A stretch of 64,000 bases of DNA from Agromyces sp. Soil535 (GCF_001428255.1 NZ_LMRW01000010.1:19279-83278); one strand, 5' to 3'; shown: positions 18,447 to 27,730, counted from the first letter of the stretch. The notes: generated from the sequence alone by a model not told the origin. Made by a program: numbers and translations.

Positions 18447-19562
18447 ATGACCATCAACCTCCCGCTCCAGGCACCCTCCGCCGCCGGACTCACCTGGAAC
18501 GTCACCCGCAATGAGGAGGCGAAGAGCGACGTCGAGCGCGAGGCCATCCTCGCCGACCCCGGCTTCGGCAACCACTTCACCGACCACATGGTCGACCTGT
18601 GCTGGTCGGAGAAGGGCGGCTGGCACCGGCCGCGTGTCTCGCCGTACGGGCCGATCGAGCTCGAGCCCTCGGCCGCGGTGCTGCACTACGCGCAGGAGAT
18701 CTTCGAGGGCCTGAAGGCCTACCGTCACGCCGACGGGTCGATCTCGACGTTCCGTCCCTACGAGAACGCCGCCCGGATGCAGCGTTCGGCCGCGCGCCTC
18801 GCGCTGCCCGAGCTGCCGAGCGCGTACTTCATCGACTCCCTGAAGCAGCTGATCGCGGTCGACGGCGCCTGGGTGCCGACCGCGCCGGAGACGAGCCTGT
18901 ACCTGCGTCCCTTCATGTTCGCCAAGGAGGCGTTCCTGGGCGTGCGTCCTGCGAAGAAGGTGGCCTACTACCTCATCGCGAGCCCGGCCGGCGCCTACTT
19001 CCACGGCGGCGTGCAGCCCGTCTCCATCTGGCTCTCCACGAAGTACGCGCGCGCCGGCAAGGGCGGCACTGGCGCCGCGAAGACGGGCGGCAACTACGCA
19101 TCGAGCCTGCTCCCGCAGGCGGAGGCGGCAGATCACGGATGCCAGCAGGTGCTGTTCCTCGACGAGGGCAAGTACCTCGAGGAGCTCGGCGGCATGAACA
19201 TCGTGCTCGTCTACCGGGACGGCACGGTCGTCACGCCCGAGTCGGACTCGATCCTCGAGGGCATCACGCGCGACTCGGTGCTGCAGCTCGCGAAGGACCG
19301 CGGGCACACGGTCGAGAGCCGGAAGGTGACCCTCGACGAGTGGCGCGAGGGTGCGGCATCCGGCGAGATCGTCGGCGCGTTCGCGTGCGGCACCGCAGCG
19401 GTGATCACGCCGATCGGGCGCCTGCTCGCGGAGGACTTCGAGATCGTGCACTCGGGCGAGGGGGCGTCCGAGCTCGCACTCTCGCTTCGCGAGGAGCTCA
19501 CGGGCATCCAGTACGGCCGCGTCGAGGATCGCCACGGCTGGATGACGCGGCTCGACGCCTGA
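18447..19562 (+). CDS. ilvE: Branched-chain amino acid aminotransferase
   Basis: IlvE performs the last transamination of leucine, isoleucine and valine synthesis with PLP and glutamate. The 371-residue protein is the long bacterial/eukaryotic-like type, with HYAQEIFEGLKAY, YLRPFMFA, the PLP-lysine region AKTGGNYASSLLPQ and the cofactor-phosphate region near ACGTAAVITPIG. It follows leuB closely and its TGA overlaps the ATG of the next gene (TGATG), suggesting coupling. Confidence 0.96.
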   Translation: MTINLPLQAPSAAGLTWNVTRNEEAKSDVEREAILADPGFGNHFTDHMVDLCWSEKGGWHRPRVSPYGPIELEPSAAVLHYAQEIFEGLKAYRHADGSISTFRPYENAARMQRSAARLALPELPSAYFIDSLKQLIAVDGAWVPTAPETSLYLRPFMFAKEAFLGVRPAKKVAYYLIASPAGAYFHGGVQPVSIWLSTKYARAGKGGTGAAKTGGNYASSLLPQAEAADHGCQQVLFLDEGKYLEELGGMNIVLVYRDGTVVTPESDSILEGITRDSVLQLAKDRGHTVESRKVTLDEWREGAASGEIVGAFACGTAAVITPIGRLLAEDFEIVHSGEGASELALSLREELTGIQYGRVEDRHGWMTRLDA

Positions 19563-20065
19563 TGCAACCCGCTGGTCGAGGAGCGGGCGAAGCGAGCGTC
19601 TCGAGACCTCCCGTTCTCATCCGGCCCTTCCGCCGTGAGGACACGGAGCAGGTCGTGGCGCTCTGGCGCGCCTCCGGCCTGGTGGTGCCGTGGAACGACC
19701 CGTACCGCGACATCGAGCGCAAGCTCACCGTGCAGCCCGAGCTGTTCCTGGTCGCCGAGCACGCCTCGCCCGACGGTGTTATGGCCGTCGTCGGCGCCGC
19801 GACGGTGGGCTACGACGGGCATCGCGGCTGGGTGAACTACCTCGCCGTCGACGAGTCGCGCCGCAGCGAGGGCATCGGTGCGGCGCTCATGGCCGAGGCC
19901 GAGCGACTGCTCGCCGGGCGCGGATGCCCGAAGCTCAACCTGCAGGTGCGGTCGACGAACCAGGGCGTGATCGACTGGTACCGCTCGCTCGGCTACGAGC
20001 CCGACCATGCGGTGAGCCTCGGCAAGCGGCTGATCCCCGACGTCCCGGATGTCACGGCCCAATAG
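19562..20065 (+). CDS. GNAT-family N-acetyltransferase
   Basis: The 167-residue protein has a GNAT fold: [18 protein letters not shown] at the start, [19 protein letters not shown] for acetyl-CoA binding, and [21 protein letters not shown] near the end. The layout resembles YpeA-type acetyltransferases; the substrate is unknown. The only clear start is the ATG overlapping the ilvE stop. Codons 4-16 are encoded by a dispersed palindromic repeat (19570-19608), so the first residues are not part of the conserved fold. Confidence 0.85.
   Translation: MQPAGRGAGEASVSRPPVLIRPFRREDTEQVVALWRASGLVVPWNDPYRDIERKLTVQPELFLVAEHASPDGVMAVVGAATVGYDGHRGWVNYLAVDESRRSEGIGAALMAEAERLLAGRGCPKLNLQVRSTNQGVIDWYRSLGYEPDHAVSLGKRLIPDVPDVTAQ
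19570..19608. repeat. Dispersed palindromic repeat within the GNAT 5' end
   Basis: The segment has arms GGTCGAG (19574) and CTCGAGACC (ending 19608) around GAGCG/GCGAGCG. It resembles an interspersed palindromic element I know from intergenic spacers of Microbacteriaceae genomes. Here it is read as coding sequence. Confidence 0.6.
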
Positions 20066-20075
20066 GCTGGGCACC

Positions 20076-20849
20076 ATGAAGATCGCGCGCTTCTCGCATG
20101 GCGAGTCCATCGCCTTCGGCATCGTCGACGAGGAGGAGGACGAGCTCGTCGTGCTGAAGGGCGATCCGATGTTCGCCGGGTACGAGCCGACGGGGGAGCG
20201 GGTGCGGCTCGCGGAAGCGAAGCTGCTCGCACCGGTCATCCCGCGGTCCAAGGTCGTCGCGGTCGGCAAGAACTACCGCGAGCACGCGGCAGAGATGGGC
20301 GGTGAGGCGCCGGCGGAACCGCTGCTCTTCCTGAAGCCGAACACCTCGGTCATCGGGCCCGGCGACCCGATCGTGCTGCCGCAGCAGAGCGAGCAGGTCG
20401 AGCACGAGGGCGAGCTCGCGGTCGTCATCGGCCGCATCGCCAGGCACGTGGCCGAGGCGGATGCCGCGGCGGTCGTCTTCGGATACACGATCGCGAACGA
20501 CGTGACCGCCCGTGACCTGCAGCGGCGCGACGGCCAGTGGACGCGCGCGAAGGGCTTCGACACGTTCTGCCCGCTCGGTCCCGTGATCGACACCGAGCTC
20601 GATCTCGCCCACGGCACGATCGAGACGAGCGTCAACGGCGAACGCCGCCAGGAGGGCCGGCTCGCCGACATGGTGCACTCGATCGGGGCGATCGTCGCCT
20701 ACGCGTCGAGCGTGTTCACGCTGCTGCCCGGCGACGTGATCCTCACGGGCACGCCGTCGGGGGTCGGCCCGATCGTCGACGGCGACACGGTCGAGGTCAC
20801 GGTGTCGGGACTCGGCACGCTCTCGAACCCGGTGCGCGCGGCACGCTGA
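20076..20849 (+). CDS. Fumarylacetoacetate hydrolase-family protein
   Basis: The 257-residue protein has the FAH C-terminal domain: [18 protein letters not shown], a metal-binding [25 protein letters not shown] and [12 protein letters not shown]. Members hydrolyse or decarboxylate C-C bonds in 2-keto acids (for example oxaloacetate decarboxylase or catechol-pathway hydratases), so the exact substrate is open. The ATG at 20076 begins the conserved MKIARFSHG. It sits in the ilvE-to-gltX stretch on the same strand, an order I recall from related genomes. Confidence 0.9.
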   Translation: MKIARFSHGESIAFGIVDEEEDELVVLKGDPMFAGYEPTGERVRLAEAKLLAPVIPRSKVVAVGKNYREHAAEMGGEAPAEPLLFLKPNTSVIGPGDPIVLPQQSEQVEHEGELAVVIGRIARHVAEADAAAVVFGYTIANDVTARDLQRRDGQWTRAKGFDTFCPLGPVIDTELDLAHGTIETSVNGERRQEGRLADMVHSIGAIVAYASSVFTLLPGDVILTGTPSGVGPIVDGDTVEVTVSGLGTLSNPVRAAR

Positions 20850-20858
20850 CCCGGTCGG

Positions 20859-21890
20859 TCAGCGGCCCAGCGTGCTCGCGGCGAGGTCGACGTCCTCGTC
20901 GTCGTTCCAGAGGTGGAACGCGACGCGCGCGCGTCCGGCGCGGCCCGACGCGGTGATGCCCGCTGCGGTGAGCGCCGCCAGCTCGATGCCGGCTTCGTCG
21001 GGCCAGGTGACGATGGCACTGTCGGACGGCGCCAGGTCGAGCCGCTCGCGGAAGGCGTTCGCGAGACCGACGGCGTGCGAGCGCACCTCCTCGGCGTCGA
21101 GCGACGCGGCGAGCCCGAGGGCGGCCTCGGCGCCGACCCACGCGTGCCAGGCGGGGGAGACGTCGAACCGGCTGGCGTCATCGGCGAGGTGGAGTTCCGG
21201 CCCGTAGCATGACGCCCACGGGTCGGCGCCCGAGTACCATCCGGCGGTGCGCGGCGTGATCTCGGCGGCGGCGCGTTCCGAGAACGCGGCGAATGCCGCC
21301 CCGCGCGGGGCGCTGAGCCACTTGTACGCGTGGCACACGATCAGGTCGGCTTCGAGGTCGGTGGTGGGGAGCCATCCGGTCGCCTGGGTCGTGTCCACCA
21401 GCACGCGCGCGCCGACGGCCCTGGCGGCCTCGGCGACGGATGCCGCATCGGCGACCTCGCCCGTTGCGGACTGCACGAGCGAGTACGAGACCATCCATGT
21501 CCCGGGGCCGACGGCGTCGGCGAGCCCCTCCAGCGGCACGTGGCGCACGCGCAGGTCGCCCCGCGCGAGGAACGGTCCGACGATGGATGAGAAATCGCCG
21601 TCGACGCAGACGACGTCGGCGCCGGCCGGGGCGGATGACGCGGCGAGGCTCGCGAACACCGAGACCTGCGATCCGGTGGCCACCCGGCCGGCGTCGACGC
21701 CGAGCAGCGTCGCGGCGTGCCCGCGCGCCCGCTCGAGGATCGCGGAGTACTCGTCCGCGCTGGCTTTGCCAACCGCCCACCGGTCGAGGTCACGACGCAC
21801 GGCGTCGCGGGTGACGTCTGCGGGCAGGCCGAGCAGGCACGCGGCAAGGTACCCGCGGCCGGCGGCGAAACGGTTGCGAAGGGAGCGCAT
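20859..21890 (-). CDS. Class V aminotransferase (PLP-dependent)
   Basis: The 343-residue protein is a fold-type I PLP enzyme of the class V aminotransferase/cysteine desulfurase group. CHAYKWLSAPRG holds the likely PLP lysine, VLVDTTQATGW contains the aspartate that contacts the pyridine nitrogen, and VDGDFSS is another conserved turn. The start MRSLRNRFAAGRGYLAAC matches the usual beginning of the family. It is divergent from a LysR gene, which probably regulates it. I cannot tell kynureninase-like, desulfurase or aminotransferase activity apart. Confidence 0.85.
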   Translation of the reverse strand: MRSLRNRFAAGRGYLAACLLGLPADVTRDAVRRDLDRWAVGKASADEYSAILERARGHAATLLGVDAGRVATGSQVSVFASLAASSAPAGADVVCVDGDFSSIVGPFLARGDLRVRHVPLEGLADAVGPGTWMVSYSLVQSATGEVADAASVAEAARAVGARVLVDTTQATGWLPTTDLEADLIVCHAYKWLSAPRGAAFAAFSERAAAEITPRTAGWYSGADPWASCYGPELHLADDASRFDVSPAWHAWVGAEAALGLAASLDAEEVRSHAVGLANAFRERLDLAPSDSAIVTWPDEAGIELAALTAAGITASGRAGRARVAFHLWNDDEDVDLAASTLGR

Positions 21891-21971
21891 GCGTCCAGTC
21901 TCCGCGGGCCTGATCCATTCGACAAGGGCAGGTAAGTGATCGCATCCATGCCATGCGGTTATGCTTTGCGC

Positions 21972-22913
21972 ATGTCCGACGCATCCATCGAAGGCCTCGC
22001 CGCCGCACTCGACCTGCAGACCGTCCGCGTGGTGCGCCAGATCGCCGAGCACGGCTCACTCACCGCCGCGGCCGAGGCGCTCGGCTACAGCCAGCCCGCG
22101 GTGAGCCAACAGCTGCGCCGGTTCGAGGAGCGCACCGGTATCGCGCTCGTCGAGCGCGTCGGCCGCGGCATCCGCCTCACGCAGTCGGGTCGGGTGCTCG
22201 CCCGACATGCCAATGCCGTGGCGACCGCACTCGAGGCGGCGGCCGGTGAGCTCGCCGAGATCCGCGGGCTCCGTGCCGGACGCGTGCGGCTGGTGGCGTT
22301 CCCCTCGGCGTCGGCGACCCTCGTGCCCAGGCTCATCGCCGCGCTCGGCGCCGCGCACCCCGGCGTGGCCGTCACCTACGTTGAGGCCGAGCCGCCCGAG
22401 GCGGTCGCCGCCGTGCGCGCCGACCGTGCCGACCTCGCCATCACGTTCAGCTATCCCGGCGACCGCGACGACCCCCACCGCGCCAGCGCGCGCGGCCTCG
22501 ACGTGCGCGCGTTCGGCGAGGAGCCGATCCGGCTGGTACTGCCGGCGGGGCATCCGGCCGCGGCATCCGACGTCGTGGACCTCTCCGCCGTCGGCGACGA
22601 CCCGTGGATCGCCGGATGCCCGCGGTGCCGCGGCCATCTGCTCGAGCTCGCCGCCGCCGCCGGGTTCACGCCGCGCATCGCCTTCGAGACCGACAACTTC
22701 GTGGCCGTCGAGGGGATGGTCGCACAGGGTCTCGGGGTGGCGTTGCTGCCTGACCTCGCGCTCGCCGCGTCGCCGCGGCATCCGGGGATCGTGATCCGCC
22801 CCACGGCGCGAGCCGACGTGCGCTCGCTCCACCTCGTCACGGCTCGCGGCGCCGAGCGCGTGCCGGCCGTCGCGGCGACCATCGCCGCGCTCGAGTCGGT
22901 CGCCGCCACGTGA
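21972..22913 (+). CDS. LysR-family transcriptional regulator
   Basis: The 313-residue protein has an N-terminal winged helix ([22 protein letters not shown] without its flanks) and the periplasmic-binding-protein-like effector domain (about residues 95-300). The ATG at 21972 starts the standard LysR register. The 81-bp spacer to the divergent aminotransferase gene contains a TTATGCT -10-like element and is the expected operator region. The ligand is unknown, probably a substrate or product of the aminotransferase. Confidence 0.92.
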   Translation: MSDASIEGLAAALDLQTVRVVRQIAEHGSLTAAAEALGYSQPAVSQQLRRFEERTGIALVERVGRGIRLTQSGRVLARHANAVATALEAAAGELAEIRGLRAGRVRLVAFPSASATLVPRLIAALGAAHPGVAVTYVEAEPPEAVAAVRADRADLAITFSYPGDRDDPHRASARGLDVRAFGEEPIRLVLPAGHPAAASDVVDLSAVGDDPWIAGCPRCRGHLLELAAAAGFTPRIAFETDNFVAVEGMVAQGLGVALLPDLALAASPRHPGIVIRPTARADVRSLHLVTARGAERVPAVAATIAALESVAAT

Positions 22914-22960
22914 CCGCGGGCGACGCGGCCGAACTTCCCCGCTCGATAGCATTGAAGGGT

Positions 22961-24475
22961 ATGTCAGAGACAGCCCACCCCACCACGTCCGCGGCCGGCA
23001 CCGATGTCCGCGTGCGCTTCTGCCCGTCACCCACCGGCACGCCGCACGTCGGCCTCGTGCGCACGGCCCTCTTCAACTGGGCGTACGCCCGGCACACCGG
23101 CGGCACGTTCGTCTTCCGAATCGAGGACACGGATGCCGCGCGCGACAGCGAGGAGAGCTACGAGCAGCTCCTCGACGCGCTCACGTGGCTCGGCCTCGAC
23201 TGGGACGAGGGCGTCGGCACAGGCGGCCCCCACGGGCCCTACCGGCAGTCGCAGCGCGGCGGGATCTACGCCGCCGTCGTCGAGCGGCTGAAGGCATCCG
23301 GGCACGTGTACGAGAGCTACTCGACCGCCGACGAGATCGACGCGCGCAACGAGGCCGCCGGCCGGCCCAAGCAGCTCGGGTACGACAACTTCGACCGCGA
23401 CCTCACCGACGCCGAGCGCGCGGCGTTCCGCGCCGAGGGTCGCGAGCCCGCCCTGCGGCTGCGGGTGCCCGACGTCGACCTCGGCTTCGACGACCTCGTG
23501 CGGGGCCGCATCGACTTCCCGGCCGGCTCGACCACCGACTTCGTGGTGGTGCGTCCCAACGGCGCGCCCCTCTACACGCTCGTGAACCCGGTCGACGACG
23601 CGCTCATGGGCATCACGCACGTGCTCCGCGGCGAGGACCTGCTCTCGTCGACACCGCGGCAGATCGCGTTGTACCACGCGCTCATCGACATCGGCGTGAC
23701 CACGTTCGTGCCCCGGTTCGGGCACCTGCCGTACGTCATGGGCGAGGGCAACAAGAAGCTGTCAAAGCGCGATCCCGAGTCGAACCTCTTCCACCACCGC
23801 GACCGCGGGTTCATCCCCGAGGGCCTCGTCAACTACCTTGCCCTCCTCGGCTGGGGCTACTCGGCCGATCGCGACGTGTTCAGCCGGGAAGAGCTGGTCG
23901 AGGCGTTCGACGTCGCGAACGTCAACCCGAACCCGGCCCGCTTCGACCTGAAGAAGGCCGAGGCCATCAACGGCGACCACATCCGCCGGCTCGACGTGGG
24001 AGAGTTCACCGCCCGCACCGTGCCGTACCTCCAGGCGGCCGGCGCGGTCGAGACGCCGATCACCCCCGGGCAGGAGGCGGTGCTCGTCGAGGCGGCCCCG
24101 CTCGTGCAGGAGCGCATCGGCCTGCTCGGCGAGGCTCCCGGCATGCTCGGCTTCCTCTTCACGGATGCCGCCGGCCTCGAGTTCGACCTCGACGCGCTCG
24201 ACGCGCTGCCCGCCGACGCGCCCGCGGTGCTCGCCGCGGCCCGCGACGCGCTCGACCGGCTGCCCGCCGACGCGTGGATCCACGACCAGATCGAGGAGGC
24301 GCTGCGCGGCGCCCTCGTCGACGGCCTGGGGCTGAAGCCGCGGGTCGCGTTCGGCCCGGTGCGCACCGCGATCTCGGGGCGTCGGGTCTCACCGCCGCTC
24401 TTCGAGTCGATGCAGATCCTCGGCAAGATCGACTCGATCGAGCGCGTCGACCGGCTCGCGACCACGCTCGGCTGA
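22961..24475 (+). CDS. gltX: Glutamyl-tRNA synthetase
   Basis: GltX charges tRNA-Glu and, in bacteria lacking GlnRS, usually also mischarges tRNA-Gln for repair by GatCAB. The 504-residue class I enzyme has [20 protein letters not shown] (HIGH-like), [29 protein letters not shown] and the KLSKR motif. The ATG at 22961 follows TTGAAGGGT. tRNA-Gln(CUG) lies 100 bp downstream on the same strand, a fitting pairing for a non-discriminating enzyme, though discrimination cannot be judged here. Confidence 0.97.
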   Translation: MSETAHPTTSAAGTDVRVRFCPSPTGTPHVGLVRTALFNWAYARHTGGTFVFRIEDTDAARDSEESYEQLLDALTWLGLDWDEGVGTGGPHGPYRQSQRGGIYAAVVERLKASGHVYESYSTADEIDARNEAAGRPKQLGYDNFDRDLTDAERAAFRAEGREPALRLRVPDVDLGFDDLVRGRIDFPAGSTTDFVVVRPNGAPLYTLVNPVDDALMGITHVLRGEDLLSSTPRQIALYHALIDIGVTTFVPRFGHLPYVMGEGNKKLSKRDPESNLFHHRDRGFIPEGLVNYLALLGWGYSADRDVFSREELVEAFDVANVNPNPARFDLKKAEAINGDHIRRLDVGEFTARTVPYLQAAGAVETPITPGQEAVLVEAAPLVQERIGLLGEAPGMLGFLFTDAAGLEFDLDALDALPADAPAVLAAARDALDRLPADAWIHDQIEEALRGALVDGLGLKPRVAFGPVRTAISGRRVSPPLFESMQILGKIDSIERVDRLATTLG

Positions 24476-24511
24476 CGCGCCGACGGCCCGCCCGCCGAGC
24501 CCCTCCTCAGT

Positions 24512-24541
24512 TTGGTCGGGGTGCGGTGCGTAGGCTAGAGT
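24512..24541 (+). promoter_or_regulatory. Promoter of tRNA-Gln
   Basis: TTGGTC (24512) and TAGAGT (24536) are separated by 18 bp, and transcription would start about 25-30 bases before the tRNA. Confidence 0.5.
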
Positions 24542-24575
24542 TGCGTGTCGGCCCGGGGCTTCGGTTCCAGGCCAT

Positions 24576-24650
24576 TGGGGTATGGTGTAATTGGCAACAC
24601 GGCTGATTCTGGTTCAGTTGTTCTTGGTTCGAGTCCAGGTACCCCAGCCA
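24576..24650 (+). tRNA. tRNA-Gln (anticodon CUG), CCA encoded
   Basis: The acceptor arms TGGGGTA and TACCCCA pair over 7 bp and GCCA follows. The anticodon stem GCTGA/TCAGT encloses the loop TTCTGGT, giving anticodon CTG. The T arm contains GGTTCGAGTCC. The last 36 bases before the terminal CA are duplicated at 27652-27687, so this gene served as an integration site and its 3' end was restored by the inserted DNA. Confidence 0.97.
24613..24648 (+). repeat. Left copy of 36-bp attachment-site repeat (tRNA-Gln 3' end)
   Basis: This segment is identical over 36 bp to 27652-27687. It covers the 3' half of tRNA-Gln from within the anticodon stem to the first C of CCA, the typical attachment core of a tyrosine-recombinase element. 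Confidence 0.88.
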
Positions 24651-24654
24651 GTCG

Positions 24655-24680
24655 AAACCCCCCGGTCACCGGGGGGTTTT
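24655..24680 (+). terminator. Rho-independent terminator after tRNA-Gln
   Basis: AAACCCCCCGG and CCGGGGGGTTT form an 11-bp stem with a 3-base loop, followed by TTTTGCTTTT. Confidence 0.92.
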
Positions 24681-25180
24681 GCTTTTCACAGCGAGACGGC
24701 CGGTGTCTGATTTCAACTAGCCTCCGCCCAGACGGGACAGCTCGCCGAGGCGCGCAAACCTTTTGCGCCCGGAATCCAACCGAACCGCCGTCTCCGACCG
24801 TTCCGACGAAGCGACTGTACGAGTGCAGGCCGCGACGTTCTTGGTTCGAGTCCGAAGTTCGATGATCTGCACCCCGCGGTGGGTTCGAGCTGTTTCAGGT
24901 CAGTTTGAGAATCCAGAAGTCGGACAACGAAGGTCAATGAGTGCTTGCAACGCTGCTCCTGAAATTCCCAAGTGGAGGCTGGCTCAGTGATGGGTCGATA
25001 CACACGAAGTCAGATTCCACCGATATTGGCGAGGTCCAAGGGGCGAGCGGTTGGAACGAACGGGCAATGGAACTTGACAGCGGCACGATCGAGTGTGTCG
25101 TCAGGACGGCCGTCGATGCTACAACGAGCAGGAACGGCGTTGGCGCGAGGGTGTTGGGCGCGGCCCGGTACGCTCTCGAC
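24681..25180. other. 500-bp gene-poor stretch at the island's left end
   Basis: No convincing gene is visible on either strand; open frames are short and lack ribosome sites. At 24837-24853 the 17 bases GTTCTTGGTTCGAGTCC repeat the T arm of tRNA-Gln exactly, a probable relic of an earlier attachment site. GC content is lower than in the flanking core genes. Confidence 0.55.
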
Positions 25181-25669
25181 ATGGACGCCACCATCTGGAC
25201 TGCGGCTGCTGCGGTCGCTGCCGCCCTCGGAGCGATCGTTGCAGTCTTTCAGTTCTTCCGATCCACCGATTCCTACCACCGGTGGACGAGATGGCAGGCG
25301 ATCCGTGAGAAATCAGACAACCCCGTCGTGGCGGCGTTCGCCGCTCGTGAGGAAGTTGCGGCGGTGGGCGCTCTCGCACGGTCACGGCGCTCGATCCACG
25401 TGATGTTCACCGGATTGAACTGGGTGCTGTTGGGATGGGCGATCGCGTGCGGGGCCACCGCCGTACCATTCCTTCTTCTGGACTTCGGCGACACAACTTC
25501 CGTCGCGCGCATCATCGGTGTCGTGGCCCTTCTCGGCTTCCTCATCCTGTACGCCACATGGTTTGTTCGAGTAATTGTTCAGATCCCCGCAGCCCACCGG
25601 AAGGTGAGGGAGGAACTCGCACCTGCCGGCTCCGCGCCTCACCCTGGGATCGACAGTGCAACGATCTGA
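25181..25669 (+). CDS. Hypothetical membrane protein with three predicted helices
   Basis: The 162-residue product starts at the ATG at 25181. It has an N-terminal hydrophobic helix (about 3-24), a charged segment rich in Arg, Glu and Trp (residues 30-70), two further hydrophobic helices (about 75-100 and 110-132) and a short charged tail. There is no signal cleavage site and no known motif. An in-frame start at 24941 would add 80 residues without protein-like character, so I reject it. Its place inside the tRNA island suggests cargo, possibly an effector or immunity membrane protein; this is unproven. Confidence 0.6.
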   Translation: MDATIWTAAAAVAAALGAIVAVFQFFRSTDSYHRWTRWQAIREKSDNPVVAAFAAREEVAAVGALARSRRSIHVMFTGLNWVLLGWAIACGATAVPFLLLDFGDTTSVARIIGVVALLGFLILYATWFVRVIVQIPAAHRKVREELAPAGSAPHPGIDSATI

Positions 25670-25856
25670 CCAGCGGCTCGATCGGTGCTGCGCGGCATGA
25701 ACCGTGCCTGCTGCTGCTCCGAAGATCAGGCGTGCCACGCGGATATCATTCTCGAGTTCGCGAACCGCTGAGGGATCAATCTGACAAGCTGGGGCCGCGC
25801 ATCACCAGCGGATGCGTTCCCTTGTGCTCTGTCACACAATCTGCGAAGGGGTTGGA

Positions 25857-26404
25857 ATGGACGGATCATCTGACCAGGTCGATGCCCTCTGGCGCTACTA
25901 CGACGAGCAGGCAACTCAAGCCGGACAGCACGAGAAGCTCCGAGCAACTGTGACCGGCAGGCTGACTGGTATGGCAGCCGCTGTCTTTGCATCGCGGGGG
26001 TCGATGGCCTCGACTCGGCCGACACATCGGCCGGCGTGGTCGTCGTCGTGTTGAGTGCAGTGGCGACTGCGCTGAGTTGCAAGCAATATGAGCGAAACCG
26101 CTTCCACACCGCGCTCATGGGCAAGACCCGAGCGCAGATAGACGTGTTGGTGTTCCCGCGGTCGGCAAGCAAAACGACAGCACAGTTGCGGGCAGATGCG
26201 AAGAAAGAGAACGATAAAGACTACTCGTTGTGGTCGAACGTCAAACTCTATGTTCTCTGGCTGGGCTTGCCCATCGCCATCGGAATCCTCGGGGTATTGG
26301 TGATTAGGGCGCGACTATGGCGCGCAACCGCCTGCGTAGGCGGGGCAATCAGCACCGGCGAGTTCTTCGCCCCCGCCCTCGACTGGATCGAGTTCAGCCC
26401 CTGA
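25857..26404 (+). pseudogene. Two-helix membrane protein with N-terminal helical region, frameshifted
   Basis: The ATG at 25857 follows GAAGGGG and begins MDGSSDQVDALWRYYDEQA, a helical segment leading into a hydrophobic helix. At the G5 run 25996-26000 the frame loses one base; the coding signal continues one frame over with VDGLDSADTSAGVVVVVLSA, a second hydrophobic stretch, KQYERNRFH and a further helix. Restoring one base gives exactly 183 codons. A helical head plus paired membrane helices resembles the general layout of 2TM effector families of bacterial conflict systems, but I cannot assign a family. Disruption could be real or an undercalled G run. Confidence 0.62.
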
Positions 26405-26656
26405 CGATGCTGGCGTGACGATCGCGACCACCAGGTGGACAGACGAACACCCAGGCCGGGTCCCACACGGAGACGAGAGCCCGCGGATGCGAGCCGCGTC
26501 ATCGTGATCGACATCGGTCCAGTCAAGCACGAAAGCCCCAGGGAGTTCGGCCTCAACGGGGCGAAGTCTGCCGATCGCTGGCCTGAGACGTCCGCGGTCG
26601 ATTCGAGTAGTCCCAGCCTCCGCACGGTCGACGCGAGCATCGAGGCTTGGGAATAG

Positions 26657-27407
26657 CTAATCCTCTCTCCGGTCGAAGCGCACATATCCGATGCCAACGC
26701 GGATAAGCCAACTGCATACTTCGGTCGACAGTGTCCACGGCGCTTCCAGCAGCGCCTCGGACAGTGCGTCGCGGTCTTTCACCTCGGTCGGCGCGTTGGC
26801 GAGCGCTTCGCGGGCGCCCTTGATTTCCCAGAACGGATCGGCCGGATCGTCGAGGCGTGCGACGAAACCCTCGACAATTGAAGGCCACTCCCGCGAACCC
26901 CACCAGCCGTCGCCGCTGTCCAGTGAGAGGAAGTCGACGGCCATGATCGCACGGGAGGCGTGATACCCAAGGCGAGCGTGCGCAGTCTGTGGTCGTACTC
27001 CTCGACGTGATCGAAGTACTCGCTGAGATGCCCACCGAGCTGCTCAGCGACGGTGAGCCTTGTCGGCAGCTCACGCTCGTCATCCATGAACTCGTCGACG
27101 ATAAGGTCTAGCAACTCCTCGAAGGCTTCCTGCGTGATCTCATCGATCGAGTCGAAGTCGCCCCATTGGTCGCGCCACTCGTCAAGGAGGTTTAGAACGA
27201 CCGCGGTCGCCTCGCTGTTAACCCGCAGCATCTCGCCGTCCGACATTCGGCTGTCCGGTCCTGCGTGCGCGTCCTCAACCGGCGAGTTGCGCCAGAAGAC
27301 GACAACTACGTCGATCGCGAACCGCGCGAGCACCTCGTCGACGTCCGCCGCCGTTAGACCGGTGCGAGCGGGTACGCCTCGGCCACGGTCTCCTTGGTGA
27401 CATCCAT
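26657..27407 (-). pseudogene. Acidic hypothetical protein with two frameshifts
   Basis: Coding character on the minus strand begins at the ATG at 27407 (MDVTKETVAEAYPLAP), jumps frame at ACCGGT near 27359-27362, continues as LTAADVDEVLARFAIDVVVV and a very acidic region (DEFMDDERELP), jumps again at CCC 26966-26968 and ends with IMAVDFLSLDSGDGW and RVGIGYVRFDRRED. Adding one base at each point yields 251 codons with no other interruption. The hydrophilic product has no motif I recognise. An in-frame ATG at 27419 is an alternative start. Both shifts are one missing G or C. Confidence 0.58.
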
Positions 27408-27411
27408 CGGC

Positions 27412-27594
27412 TCAAGCATTGCAGTAAGGAGCCGAACCAGCCGCCACCTGCATGCGAGCCGCGATCACTTCGCTGTCGACCTGGTCGCCGACCGCCGTCC
27501 AAGTTGACCATAAACGCATCACAAACCGCTCAGCCGCGACCTGATTGAGCCCGAGCGCACCCGTACCGGCCGGTAGGGTTGAGGCTATGAACAC
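27412..27594 (-). CDS. Small hypothetical ORF upstream of the acidic protein
   Basis: This 60-residue ORF starts with ATG and its stop overlaps the alternative ATG (27419) of the downstream gene, which could allow translational coupling. The predicted peptide contains FVMRLWSTWTAVGDQVDSEV. There is no signal peptide, known domain or clear ribosome site. It may be a fragment of a larger gene or spurious. Confidence 0.3.
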   Translation of the reverse strand: MFIASTLPAGTGALGLNQVAAERFVMRLWSTWTAVGDQVDSEVIAARMQVAAGSAPYCNA

Positions 27595-27651
27595 CGCGGA
27601 AATCTGCGGAATTCTGCTTCACCGGAGTGAAGCCGCTCGGCCGAGAATGCA

Positions 27652-27687
27652 TTCAGTTGTTCTTGGTTCGAGTCCAGGTACCCCAGC
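27652..27687 (+). repeat. Right copy of 36-bp attachment-site repeat
   Basis: This is an exact copy of tRNA-Gln bases 24613-24648 without the rest of the tRNA. It marks the distal junction of the island; the core chromosome resumes beyond it. Confidence 0.88.
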
Positions 27688-27706
27688 AAGAACCACGATG
27701 AACGAA

Positions 27707-27730
27707 AGCTCGGATGATCCGGGCTTTTTT
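27707..27730 (+). terminator. Rho-independent terminator beyond the island
   Basis: AGCTCGGA pairs with TCCGGGCT (one G-U) around a 3-base loop, followed by six T. It may be the original terminator of tRNA-Gln, separated from it by the island, and could also stop island transcripts. Confidence 0.8.

Larger units (their letters stand above)
24649..27687. mobile_element. 3-kb island integrated in tRNA-Gln, no integrase visible
   Basis: The island is bounded by the 36-bp direct repeat. Its GC content is visibly lower than the flanks, and it carries a small membrane protein gene, a frameshifted two-helix membrane protein gene, a twice-frameshifted acidic protein gene and stretches without recognisable genes, including 26405-26656. 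I found no integrase, excisionase or replication gene, so it looks like a decayed or minimal cargo element mobilised in trans. Boundaries follow the repeats; the insertion history is inferred. Confidence 0.75.

Noticed and set aside
24941..25180. Upstream extension of the three-helix island protein
   Set aside because: The added 80 residues are hydrophilic, not conserved in character, and lack a ribosome site; the ATG at 25181 starts the membrane helix.
26248..26697. Minus-strand frame of 149 codons inside the island
   Set aside because: It is antisense to the end of the membrane pseudogene, lacks motifs and has no ribosome site.
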